DNA of 25,385 nt. It comes from a virus. Position numbers and translations under genes: made by a program. The notes under the pieces were generated by a model. The model did not search any database. It saw nothing but the letters and a program-made list of their open reading frames with translations, and was not told the DNA's origin. The stretch lies in the IMG/VR virus record IMGVR_UViG_3300008113_000564, positions 1 through 25,385 of that record, one strand, 5' to 3'. This document shows, piece by piece, positions 1-6,593 of the stretch (position 1 is the stretch's first letter; each line of letters begins with the position of its first letter).

Positions 1-1083
1 ATTCAAACTTGGGATGGATTTTGGGCTATAGTTATCTATGACTCCAATAACGGTAACGTTATTGCATTTACTGATCCTTTGGGTAAGAAATGCCTGTATA
101 AAAACGATCTAGGTGAAATCTGCTCTGAAATTAAAGGTCTTTACGGTCCTTTGGACGAGGTTGACGAAGCTTATATAAGCTCCGTTAGAAAATGGGGTTA
201 CAATAAAGATAATAGAACTCCAGTGAAAACAATCAAAAGGATTCTACCTAACATTTTATACTCCTACAATATAGCATCCCCTCTATTTGATAAGACCTTT
301 GGTCCTTATTATAGAACATGGGAATCGCCTATTCCCGAACTGATTGATGCTGATTATGAAACCCACATGGAGTGGCTTTGGGACAAGATGTTTGAAAGCG
401 TAGGGAACAGACTGGTTTCCAAAAACTATCCCATATCTTTATTAATCTCAGGAGGCTTAGATTCTTCCATAATTGCTGGTGTTTTGAACGAGATGAAAGC
501 TAAGGTTACTTGGTTCAGCATAGAGAATGGTGAAACCCCCTTTGTAAACGATTTAAGCGCCCATTTAAGCACTCCTGTTAATTTTCTAGAGTATGATATG
601 GATTCTAGTAAAAATGCGCTTATATACAAGCTATGGAACGAAACACCGGTGGATTTAGGATCTGTTATACCCCAATATCACCTTTTTGAAGCGGTAAAGA
701 AAAATAGCGGTTATAGAATAGTCCTAAGTGGTGACGGATCAGATGAACTTTTCGGGGGATACTCAAGAATACACGACTATGATTCACAGCAATCTGATGT
801 TTTCGAGGAGCTCACCTATTACCATCTTCCAAGACTCGATAAGATGTCTATGGCTCACACTCTAGAGCTAAGAAGTCCCTTTCTAAATCTAGATATAGTA
901 AGATTTGCATTGCACCTCCCTATAGAGTGGAGAACAGATAAAAAGATCTTAAAAGATACCTTTGGACCGATGCTTCCTGATTCTATAGTGAATCGTAAAA
1001 AAGAAGCCCTCAAAAATCCAGAAATAAAAGAGGATAAGCTTAAATACCGACAAAAAGCGGTAGACCTTTTTTTAGAGCCCTAG
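1..1083 (+). CDS. asnB: Asparagine synthetase-like protein, glutamine-hydrolysing type (5' partial)
   Basis: The reading frame is open from base 1, so the N-terminus, including the expected catalytic Cys of the glutaminase domain, lies outside the window. The first ~45 visible residues match the end of a class II glutamine amidotransferase domain (DGFWAIVIYD, DPLGKKCLY, SEIKGL). The synthetase domain follows, with the PP-loop SGGLDSS at visible residues 150-156, GDGSDELFGGY at 244-254, and then LDKMSMA and LELRSPFLN. By family knowledge it converts aspartate to asparagine with ATP and ammonia from glutamine, via an adenylated intermediate. It ends about 110 residues after GDGSDE, clearly shorter than E. 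coli AsnB, and the segment between GGY and the LDKM motif is also short, so this is a compact form. A related amide-transferring enzyme acting on another carboxylate is possible. The TTG at 79 encodes the Leu of DPLG and is not a start. Confidence 0.88.
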   Translation: MQTWDGFWAIVIYDSNNGNVIAFTDPLGKKCLYKNDLGEICSEIKGLYGPLDEVDEAYISSVRKWGYNKDNRTPVKTIKRILPNILYSYNIASPLFDKTFGPYYRTWESPIPELIDADYETHMEWLWDKMFESVGNRLVSKNYPISLLISGGLDSSIIAGVLNEMKAKVTWFSIENGETPFVNDLSAHLSTPVNFLEYDMDSSKNALIYKLWNETPVDLGSVIPQYHLFEAVKKNSGYRIVLSGDGSDELFGGYSRIHDYDSQQSDVFEELTYYHLPRLDKMSMAHTLELRSPFLNLDIVRFALHLPIEWRTDKKILKDTFGPMLPDSIVNRKKEALKNPEIKEDKLKYRQKAVDLFLEP

Positions 1084-1107
1084 AAGCTTAGATTAATATT
1101 TTCTCCG

Positions 1108-1120
1108 TGGATATATAAAG
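1108..1120 (+). promoter_or_regulatory. Candidate phage late promoter box (TGGATATATA)
   Basis: The sequence TGGATATATAAAG lies 30 bases upstream of the ATG at 1138, in the 54-base gap after the asparagine synthetase gene. The same 10-base core occurs at 3005 and 15357, each time upstream of the first gene of a block. No -35-like element is conserved upstream. It resembles the T4 late box TATAAATA in form and placement. The leader that follows (GAAAATAACACAACACGG) has no Shine-Dalgarno sequence. Confidence 0.5.
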
Positions 1121-1137
1121 AAAATAACACAACACGG

Positions 1138-1809
1138 ATGTCCAAAATTATTAAAGATTTCGATTCTTTTTCCGACGATAGAGTAAATGAGGAATTTTCT
1201 TGGGAGGGAGTAGGTAACTTCTTCACCGGATTATTCGGTTTTGCCGGAGAGGGTCTTAGAAAAACTATAAAGCAAAAGGTTGCTGCTAAATTAATGGAGC
1301 AATTAGGGGTTAAGGAAAACTCCAATATGTCCGCTATAGTACAGGAAGTTATAGATCAAATTCCAGTAAGCGATTATCCAAAATTATTAACCGGAGAAAA
1401 CGCTAATGTCGAATACCTTGCACCTATTTTAGCAAAATCCCTCCAGGAATTTATCCAGAGAAAAGGATTTGACAGTTTAGCTGAACAAATGGGAATAGAA
1501 CCTAATGGATGGCTTTACTCAACCCTAAGAGAGGGTTTACAATCAGAAAGAGGCAGAGCAATTATAGAAAATGCCTTAATCGAAGCATTCGGCGGTCCAA
1601 ATGCAAAAGGTTCTGTTGGTAGAGATGCTATATCTGCTTTGGATTCTAGCGATAAAAAAGAGTTAGTTGACGCAGCTAGAAATAAGGCTTCTCAGATTTA
1701 TGGTAAGCCAAATACAGTATCCCAGTCAGGTCAAAGCAAAGGAGCGATGGATTACATTTCAACTTTCTGGAACTCTCTAATGGGAGACGATAAAGCTCAA
1801 ACAACTTAA
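1138..1809 (+). CDS. Unknown phage protein, possible internal head protein with cleavable N-terminus
   Basis: I do not recognise this 223-residue protein. Its N-terminus contains FDSFSDDRVNE at residues 8-18. This has the form of T4 capsid-targeting propeptides (two aromatics three apart, then an acidic cleavage residue; T4 protease gp21 prefers Leu/Ile-X-Glu), and a closely matching string starts the protein at 3478. Residues 20-60 contain a Gly/Phe-rich hydrophobic stretch (VGNFFTGLFGFAGEG) followed by a basic amphipathic helix. The rest looks alpha-helical, and the C-terminus is Gln/Ser-rich and probably flexible. The ATG at 1138 is chosen because it closely follows a promoter-like box and keeps the motif at the extreme N-terminus. 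It probably forms a unit with the gene at 1820, 10 bases downstream. A head-internal or scaffold-associated role is inferred only from the N-terminal motif. Confidence 0.75.
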   Translation: MSKIIKDFDSFSDDRVNEEFSWEGVGNFFTGLFGFAGEGLRKTIKQKVAAKLMEQLGVKENSNMSAIVQEVIDQIPVSDYPKLLTGENANVEYLAPILAKSLQEFIQRKGFDSLAEQMGIEPNGWLYSTLREGLQSERGRAIIENALIEAFGGPNAKGSVGRDAISALDSSDKKELVDAARNKASQIYGKPNTVSQSGQSKGAMDYISTFWNSLMGDDKAQTT

Positions 1810-1819
1810 TATTAAAGAT

Positions 1820-2164
1820 ATGAACGTACAAAACGTAGCTCAAAGAGAATTACTGGACTTCAACCAGTTTCTTAAAAAAGTGCATGATAACGATTATAAG
1901 CCTTTATCACCAGCAAATCAATCTGAAGGAGGCTTAGAAAAATCTGGTCAATCACACATAAAAAGAGAACCTAGATATGACTATGCAGGATATGCAGATG
2001 CTGTTTTTGGACACCAATCTAAAATAGATGCTCCTGGATATAGAATAGATATCAACGGTAAGCCGGGTATGATGGACGTAGGTGGAATCGGTAACATTTT
2101 TAATATGGGCACTAACGAGTCTTTAAATAATGATTCATTTATTAAAAGATTAAGTGATTTTTAA
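1820..2164 (+). CDS. Unknown small phage protein with FxxF N-terminal motif
   Basis: This 114-residue protein has no family I recognise. Near its start it has LLDFNQFLKKV (residues 11-21), again two Phe three residues apart, similar to its upstream neighbour but without a following Asn-Glu. The middle is polar and rich in Gly, Asp and Tyr (YDYAGYADAVFGH). The C-terminal half has several Gly-Asn-Ile motifs and no membrane segment. It starts 10 bases after the previous stop, so the two are probably co-transcribed, and it is followed within 35 bases by a hairpin terminator that ends this short operon. It could be an internal head component or a minor structural protein; neither is demonstrated by the sequence. 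Confidence 0.7.
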   Translation: MNVQNVAQRELLDFNQFLKKVHDNDYKPLSPANQSEGGLEKSGQSHIKREPRYDYAGYADAVFGHQSKIDAPGYRIDINGKPGMMDVGGIGNIFNMGTNESLNNDSFIKRLSDF

Positions 2165-2194
2165 AAACAACCACCCAAAATAGATAGCAAAAAG

Positions 2195-2218
2195 AAAGAG
2201 CCTAATGGCTCTTTTTTT
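2195..2218. terminator. Bidirectional intrinsic terminator between convergent genes
   Basis: AAAGAGCC, loop TAAT, GGCTCTTT form a perfect 8-bp stem followed by further T residues on the + strand. On the minus strand the same stem is followed by CTTTTTG, so it can stop transcription from both sides. The minus-strand gene's stop codon (2217-2219) lies inside the T tract. Confidence 0.85.
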
Positions 2219-2945
2219 ATGTTCCTATTTGTTCAATAAATTTTTCCTTTGCTAACTTATAGATCTCAGAATTTTCTTCGAAGTTTTCGTAGATCTCTAT
2301 AACATAGAATTTAGGTGAATATTTGGTGTCCGCCTTTATCTCATTTAGTATCTCGTGGTAGATGTACTCGTAATTAAGAGAAAAGAATGAGTTTTTTAAA
2401 TGGATCTTCTTCATTATAGAAACCTCCTTTTCACCCTCTGCAGTTTCCATTTTCACGTTAGACTTAAAAAAATAATTCAGTAGCTTATCAGTAACCATAT
2501 TTCTGATTATGACTATTCCTGAATTTTCTACAGGATTATGGGTACTAAACTTGGATTGGATTTTAAAGATCTTTATCTTGGATTCCTCTTCTTTAAGTAT
2601 TTCTAAACAAACCTCCGAATATTCATATAGCGTTTGTAGTGAATCTTCTATTATGGAATCCAGGGTTTCTTTTTGATCCGAGCTTAGATCGTCATATTCA
2701 AAAGAATCCAGATAATCCCTGTCTTCCTTTTTTAGAGATTTTACTAAGGATTGTGATAGCGACTTATCCCTCCTAAAATCATTCAGTGTCCTGACTATTC
2801 TCGATATCTCCCTTAGTATCGAATAGCAGTTATCCTTATTTAGATCCTTGCTTGTCTCTTTTAGGTAATCTAATAAGACGTATTCTTTGTGCTCCGAGTC
2901 TAATGGCTCTTTTAAGAACCATACAGGACTTATACCCTTTGACAT
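2217..2945 (-). CDS. Unknown minus-strand phage protein
   Basis: This is the only minus-strand gene I support in the window. The 242-residue product is rich in Lys, Glu, Asp and Ser, with no signal peptide, membrane helix or catalytic motif that I recognise. Residues ~20-120 look helical (for example ILREISRIVRTLNDF, then a very charged SLKKEDRDYLD segment). Residues ~125-240 alternate short strands and helices and end in a Tyr/Glu-rich helix. The ATG at 2945 lies about 29 bases after a minus-strand GAATATATAA box, and the gene ends in a bidirectional terminator, so it is an independent transcription unit. This layout resembles a moron or accessory gene, but no function can be assigned. A regulatory or host-interaction role is as likely as a virion role. 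Confidence 0.75.
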   Translation of the reverse strand: MSKGISPVWFLKEPLDSEHKEYVLLDYLKETSKDLNKDNCYSILREISRIVRTLNDFRRDKSLSQSLVKSLKKEDRDYLDSFEYDDLSSDQKETLDSIIEDSLQTLYEYSEVCLEILKEEESKIKIFKIQSKFSTHNPVENSGIVIIRNMVTDKLLNYFFKSNVKMETAEGEKEVSIMKKIHLKNSFFSLNYEYIYHEILNEIKADTKYSPKFYVIEIYENFEENSEIYKLAKEKFIEQIGT

Positions 2946-2970
2946 CCCTATGTTATTTAGTTAATATACA

Positions 2971-2985
2971 TAATTATATATTCTC
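2971..2985 (-). promoter_or_regulatory. Candidate minus-strand promoter box (GAATATATAA)
   Basis: Read on the minus strand, this is GAGAATATATAATTA, ending 26 bases before the ATG at 2945. It is a one-base variant of the GATATATA box found on the + strand upstream of other blocks. It lies back to back with the + strand box at 3005, making a divergent promoter region of 87 bases. Confidence 0.4.
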
Positions 2986-3004
2986 TTCCGTAAAAAATAA
3001 AAAA

Positions 3005-3018
3005 TGGATATATAGAAG
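3005..3018 (+). promoter_or_regulatory. Candidate phage late promoter box (TGGATATATA)
   Basis: TGGATATATAGAAG begins 28 bases upstream of the GTG at 3033. It shares its 10-base core with the boxes at 1108 and 15357. The leader after it is A- and C-rich (AAAAACCTAACAAA) and lacks a Shine-Dalgarno sequence. Confidence 0.5.
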
Positions 3019-3032
3019 AAAAACCTAACAAA

Positions 3033-3476
3033 GTGGGAAGAATTTACGATTATTCTGCGTATAGCGCATCCAAAAAAGGAGGATCCAGAGGTGACTATTC
3101 CTTCGGAAGCGAGCTAAAGTATTCTGAGATAGACTTGTTTAATAGACCCGAAGAATATGCAGACCTAGATGATGCTAAAGCTTTTATAGAGTATAGCATA
3201 GATCTAATAGTAAAAAAATCTGGTATAGATGACTTTATATTTAATATAGATTCAATAGAACTAGAATTTAAGATTGATGATTACCCTAACGATCCTAAAG
3301 AATTTGATATTGATTTAATTCCAGGTAAAACGATAGATTACAGCCAGCTTAATGCGGAAAAGCTTTCTTCTATTATACCTACCTACCCGAATAATTTATC
3401 CATAGATATGAACAAATCTACGGACCCTAAGAATTTTAAAATTACCGTTTCCTTCGGAAGCGATTACGTTGACTAA
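3033..3476 (+). CDS. Unknown small acidic phage protein, GTG start
   Basis: This 147-residue protein is not one I recognise. The start is GTG: no in-frame ATG exists upstream, the next in-frame Met is near the C-terminus, and the GTG sits at the usual distance from the promoter-like box. The N-terminus is Tyr- and Ser-rich (IYDYSAYSASKKGG), vaguely like the aromatic N-termini of its neighbours. The body is strongly acidic, with many Asp-Ile and Asp-Leu pairs that suggest beta strands alternating with helices (for example FDIDLIPGKTIDYSQL). No membrane segment or active-site motif is visible. It is the first gene of a long + strand block and is followed directly by the gene at 3478, with which it is probably translationally coupled. 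Confidence 0.72.
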   Translation: MGRIYDYSAYSASKKGGSRGDYSFGSELKYSEIDLFNRPEEYADLDDAKAFIEYSIDLIVKKSGIDDFIFNIDSIELEFKIDDYPNDPKEFDIDLIPGKTIDYSQLNAEKLSSIIPTYPNNLSIDMNKSTDPKNFKITVSFGSDYVD

Positions 3477-3477
3477 T

Positions 3478-4392
3478 ATGGTACTCGGATTTAATGATTA
3501 TCAGAGATCCAAAATAAACGAGAGCGGATCTTATTCTGTCCCCGGAATAAAGGATTCTTGGGGGAGTGGATATGTGATCTCCGTTGTAGATGCAACCGAC
3601 GGAAAGGAACAGCCAAAAGATAAGATAATCATACCAAAGAAGAATGAAAAATCTATAGCTTTATGCTACGTAGACAATGACGGAAATCAGTCTGAGTATG
3701 TGTGGATACCTATGGATGCTTGTTCAATGAAAAAATCCGATGCCGACGAAATAACTGAGATCCATCTGGATCCATACAAAAAGTGGATAACTTCAAGCGT
3801 GAATAAATCTAAGGTTGATGATTTAATTGAAGATTTTGCAGATCATTTGGAGACATCAAAAACCACAGGGCAAGAAAGAATAAAACAAAATGCACAAGAT
3901 GATGTAGAATTGCTAATGGATCTGATAGGTATACCTGGGTCCATAGAATCTTTCGAATCCTGCGGTGATTATATTTGGGATGCTAAACTGGACAACGGTA
4001 TGTTGATCGAAATAACTAAAAGAAGCAAGGACGATCTTTTATCTAAATTTAAAATATATCTAAATTCTAGCGATCACCATCCTTGTGTTTACATAAATAA
4101 CGATTCATTAGATAAGAAAACCTCATTCAAAATACCTGATATGAATGTAATAACCGTTCCCAAGGGATTTACTGAGGTAAAGAATCCTGATCCTTACATA
4201 AAGTACCTTACCAGAAGATCTATGGATATCCACACTCCATCTGATCAAGAGTCCCTTTTCAAACACTTCCAGAACTTAATATCATCAGGTTCAGGGGACA
4301 AGGAATTATTGAAAGATATAGTTTCTCTGCTTTCCGAATTTATGGATAAAAGAGATGTTGAAGAAGCATCGGGAAGCATTAATCAAGAATAA
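3478..4392 (+). CDS. Unknown phage protein with INE capsid-targeting-like N-terminus
   Basis: I do not recognise this 304-residue protein. I place the start at ATG 3478, one base after the previous stop; a TTG at 3469 in the same frame would overlap the upstream gene and add three residues. From the ATG, the protein begins MVLGFNDYQRSKINE followed by Ser. Phe-x-x-Tyr and Ile-Asn-Glu align without gaps to FDSFSDDRVNE in the protein at 1138, and Ile-X-Glu fits the T4 prohead protease consensus. After a Gly/Ser/Tyr-rich linker come a probable small beta domain (VWIPMDACSMKKSD), a helical segment near residues 110-140, and a second alpha/beta region with two Cys (ESCGDYIWDAKLDNG; HHPCVYINN). The C-terminal ~30 residues are helical and acidic. 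A cargo protein packaged in the head is a plausible reading but an inference. Confidence 0.75.
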   Translation: MVLGFNDYQRSKINESGSYSVPGIKDSWGSGYVISVVDATDGKEQPKDKIIIPKKNEKSIALCYVDNDGNQSEYVWIPMDACSMKKSDADEITEIHLDPYKKWITSSVNKSKVDDLIEDFADHLETSKTTGQERIKQNAQDDVELLMDLIGIPGSIESFESCGDYIWDAKLDNGMLIEITKRSKDDLLSKFKIYLNSSDHHPCVYINNDSLDKKTSFKIPDMNVITVPKGFTEVKNPDPYIKYLTRRSMDIHTPSDQESLFKHFQNLISSGSGDKELLKDIVSLLSEFMDKRDVEEASGSINQE

Positions 4393-4437
4393 TCTTAATA
4401 GCCGAAACAAAGACCTTTCACATTTCTACAATTAGAT

Positions 4438-4707
4438 ATGGAAATAGGCGAGGATTTTGTTTTACCCTATGGTGAAAGACTTATTTTAAGTAAACCATCT
4501 GGATATTCTGTCGTCGAATATTCCCGTCATCCGGATAAAGATCTTGATAATATAGTGGAAGTTTGGAAATACGATAAGAGGAAGGGCAAGAAAGGAGAAG
4601 CTTCCTGGATAATCCTTAAAGATCTGTATTCCAACATAAGATCTCTGAGAGAAGAATATACACAGCAAACGTTGGAAACAATCCCTAAAAAATCAGATAA
4701 AAAATAA
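4438..4707 (+). CDS. Unknown small phage protein
   Basis: This is an 89-residue protein without a recognised family. It begins with an acidic, hydrophobic segment (MEIGEDFVLPYGERLILSKP), has a central basic cluster (KYDKRKGKKGEASW) and ends in a helical Glu/Lys-rich tail (SLREEYTQQ). It follows the previous gene by 45 bases that hold no recognisable promoter or terminator, and precedes the next gene by only 4 bases, so it belongs to the same transcript. It is kept as a real gene because it fills its interval in the dominant frame and direction. The minus-strand reading of the same stretch is a shadow. Confidence 0.65.
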   Translation: MEIGEDFVLPYGERLILSKPSGYSVVEYSRHPDKDLDNIVEVWKYDKRKGKKGEASWIILKDLYSNIRSLREEYTQQTLETIPKKSDKK

Positions 4708-4711
4708 TGCT

Positions 4712-5356
4712 ATGGGGATATTTTCTTCATTATTTAAGAAAGATAAAAAAAAGAAAAAAATGGAAATAAACGAACAAACAATAAATGATGCTCGTTCATA
4801 TTACGGTGCACATGATTTTCAGTGGATTAAGGGGGATGACGCAGGAAATACTGAAATATTTAAAAACATATCCCTGAATGGAGATATCTCATTTATTGAA
4901 TTTAATAGCGGTAAAAGAATAAACACGGAACTTCTGGAAGAATTTATGATAATGCTTCCAGCCCAACCAAAACCCGTTGAAATCCCTCAGCCTCAATATA
5001 ATCCACCGGTTCAAACCCACCAGTCCACCGTTACCTCCATCATATATGACGATGCAAAAAATGCTCAAATTGATTCACCGATATATAAGTTACTGAAAAA
5101 GCAGAAAAAGAACATGGTCGAGGTTTCAATAAAGATAAAATTGAATCTTCCTCCTAAAGATCTTTACACTGTTCTTTCTGGCTCTTTTGAGGATGCAGAA
5201 AAGGAAATAATAGATTTTGTTTTGGATGGAGTTGATATAGAGAATATAAAAGCATCTCTATCCGATTCTATCAAAAAATCTTATTACACTGACTCTAAAC
5301 CGCAAGAGGGGGCAAAGAAAAGTACAAAACCACAAAAAGAAACCAATGAGCAATAA
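4712..5356 (+). CDS. Unknown phage protein with Lys-rich ends and Pro/Gln linker
   Basis: This 214-residue protein has three visible parts. The N-terminus is a short hydrophobic helix followed by a run of lysines (IFSSLFKKDKKKKK), which could bind membrane or nucleic acid. Residues ~18-80 form a small alpha/beta region (ARSYYGAHDFQWIKGDD, then SFIEFNSGKRIN). Residues ~82-105 are a Pro/Gln linker (PAQPKPVEIPQPQYNPP). After this comes a second alpha/beta region (MVEVSIKIKLNLPPKDLY) and a disordered Lys/Gln/Thr tail. I know no family with this arrangement. It overlaps the Nudix gene by 11 bases, suggesting translational coupling with it. No virion role can be shown from the sequence. Confidence 0.68.
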   Translation: MGIFSSLFKKDKKKKKMEINEQTINDARSYYGAHDFQWIKGDDAGNTEIFKNISLNGDISFIEFNSGKRINTELLEEFMIMLPAQPKPVEIPQPQYNPPVQTHQSTVTSIIYDDAKNAQIDSPIYKLLKKQKKNMVEVSIKIKLNLPPKDLYTVLSGSFEDAEKEIIDFVLDGVDIENIKASLSDSIKKSYYTDSKPQEGAKKSTKPQKETNEQ

Positions 5357-5933
5357 CGAAGAAAAAATATTGACATCCACCCCAAGATTTGATGTTATCG
5401 AAAGGGACGGAAAGGTTGGAATAAGATCCACTGTAGAATCTGTGATAATACTTCCCTTTGTCACAGATGATCAAGGCTTACCTCTAATGCTAGGAGTTCT
5501 TAAAGAAAAGAACCCTTTCAGAGAAGGAGGATATTCGGTTAGCTTGATATCAGGTACGTCAGAGGACGAGGATCCAGATTTTCTAGAGACTGCAAAAAGA
5601 GAACTAAAGGAGGAATCTGGATTTGATGTTGAAGACAGTTCTAAGTGGTATTTTCTAGGAACAGTAACAGCTTCTAAAATGGTGGATGCCGAGCATCCGT
5701 GTTTTGCTGTAGATGTTACGGGAATAAATAAAGGTGAAGCGACAACTGATGGATCTGAACAGGAAAGACTTTCTGAATTTATTTTTATCCCTGCTAACGA
5801 TGTGGTTAAAGCTAAGGATGTCTTTGTACCTGCAATATTTTTAAAACTTTTTAAATTTGTTGTTGGTATGGATCTTTATAATAGAGACGATTCGACTTTT
5901 GGTAAATCAAAAGGATTTAGCGTAGAGATTTAA
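5346..5933 (+). CDS. Nudix family hydrolase
   Basis: This 195-residue protein carries a Nudix box at residues 70-93. It ends in the textbook RELKEESGF (REUXEEXGU), which supplies the Glu residues that bind the catalytic metal ions. The leading part (GTSEDEDPDFLETAK) is one residue longer than the canonical G-x5-E-x7-R spacing, and the usual Glu falls near a Pro, so the loop is slightly atypical. Upstream, VIILPFVTDDQGLPLMLG and GGYSVSLISG are the expected strands of the fold. Family members hydrolyse nucleoside diphosphates linked to another group, such as ADP-ribose, NADH, nucleotide sugars, dNTPs or capped RNA ends; the substrate here cannot be read. T4 also encodes a Nudix enzyme (NudE). 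The start overlaps the stop of the preceding gene by 11 bases. Confidence 0.85.
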   Translation: MSNNEEKILTSTPRFDVIERDGKVGIRSTVESVIILPFVTDDQGLPLMLGVLKEKNPFREGGYSVSLISGTSEDEDPDFLETAKRELKEESGFDVEDSSKWYFLGTVTASKMVDAEHPCFAVDVTGINKGEATTDGSEQERLSEFIFIPANDVVKAKDVFVPAIFLKLFKFVVGMDLYNRDDSTFGKSKGFSVEI

Positions 5934-5945
5934 AATTTTTTAAGA

Positions 5946-6233
5946 ATGCAAAATAGAAGAGAAAGAAGAAAACTTCTTAGACAGTTTGGTCTCCTTAAAC
6001 CAAACAAATCAAATAAAGCTTTATCCGGTCTGAGCAACATAGAATCTGGTAAAGAACTTCATAGACAGAATCTCCAGGATATGAAGAACCAAGAAATATT
6101 AAGAAACAAAATTCAGAATCCAGAATCTGTGGAAAATCATGAGATATTTTTCTATAGAAACGAATCCACAGACTATGGTAATTTCCAGTCGATGCTAATT
6201 AATAAAGACTGGGAAAATCTTGAAAATGATTGA
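5946..6233 (+). CDS. Unknown small basic phage protein (RRERRKLLRQ N-terminus)
   Basis: This is a 95-residue protein opening with a very basic helix, MQNRRERRKLLRQFGLLKPN. Short N-termini of this kind occur in many small phage proteins and could bind nucleic acid or peptide partners, but do not define a family. The rest is polar, Asn/Gln/Glu-rich and probably helical (NLQDMKNQEILRNKIQN), ending in an acidic tail. It begins 12 bases after the Nudix gene and overlaps the next gene by up to 14 bases, so all three are likely co-translated. No catalytic or membrane features are seen. Confidence 0.65.
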   Translation: MQNRRERRKLLRQFGLLKPNKSNKALSGLSNIESGKELHRQNLQDMKNQEILRNKIQNPESVENHEIFFYRNESTDYGNFQSMLINKDWENLEND

Positions 6234-6573
6234 TTTAGTAGAAATGCCCAAAAGGATTAGTGTAAATTTTTATATCTCCAGGCACTCTCCAAAGGAAGCT
6301 AGAAAGCGGTCCAGCTTTTCTAGTGATTTCTATGTGATCGATATCACCAAGATTATAAGGGATCTTGGATACGAGACAATCAACATGACCCCCGAATCTG
6401 AATTCATATTAAACCATTCAATTCGTAATAAAATAACTCAGGGAATATATAGTACGAAGTGTGATAGTATACTCGTTTGCTATAGAAATATGCCCTCTGA
6501 TTTTAGAGACAATCTAGAAGATTTCCTTGAGGAGTTCGTAGACACAATCGAATATTCTATCCATAATTTGTAA
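6220..6573 (+). CDS. Unknown small phage protein
   Basis: This 117-residue protein is unrecognised. ATG 6220 and ATG 6226 are both possible starts, overlapping the previous gene by 14 or 8 bases; the sequence does not decide between them. The N-terminal half reads like an alpha/beta fold (ISVNFYISRHSPKEARKR, FYVIDITKIIRDLGYETINM). The C-terminal half contains a hydrophobic strand ending in Cys (SILVCYRN) and a long acidic helix (FRDNLEDFLEEFVDTI). There is no P-loop or other nucleotide-binding motif. It is the last gene before the tail proteins start at 6594. Confidence 0.65.
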   Translation: MKMIDLVEMPKRISVNFYISRHSPKEARKRSSFSSDFYVIDITKIIRDLGYETINMTPESEFILNHSIRNKITQGIYSTKCDSILVCYRNMPSDFRDNLEDFLEEFVDTIEYSIHNL

Positions 6574-6593
6574 AAAAATTAGGATGATAGAAA

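Noticed and set aside
3469-3477. TTG start for the 304-residue protein
   Set aside because: It would overlap the end of the upstream gene, and the ATG at 3478 starts one base after that stop and gives a normal N-terminus.
5078-5089. CCGATATATAAG inside the gene at 4712, matching the promoter box
   Set aside because: It is coding sequence (Ser-Pro-Ile-Tyr-Lys) 257 bases from the next start; at this AT content a few GATATATA matches are expected by chance. It is a counterexample to keep in mind for the promoter motif.
6442-6453. GGAATATATAGT inside the gene at 6220, a possible promoter for the tail block at 6594
   Set aside because: It is about 140 bases from the tail gene, much farther than the 26-39 bases seen for the other boxes, and lies in coding sequence. 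It remains possible but is unsupported.
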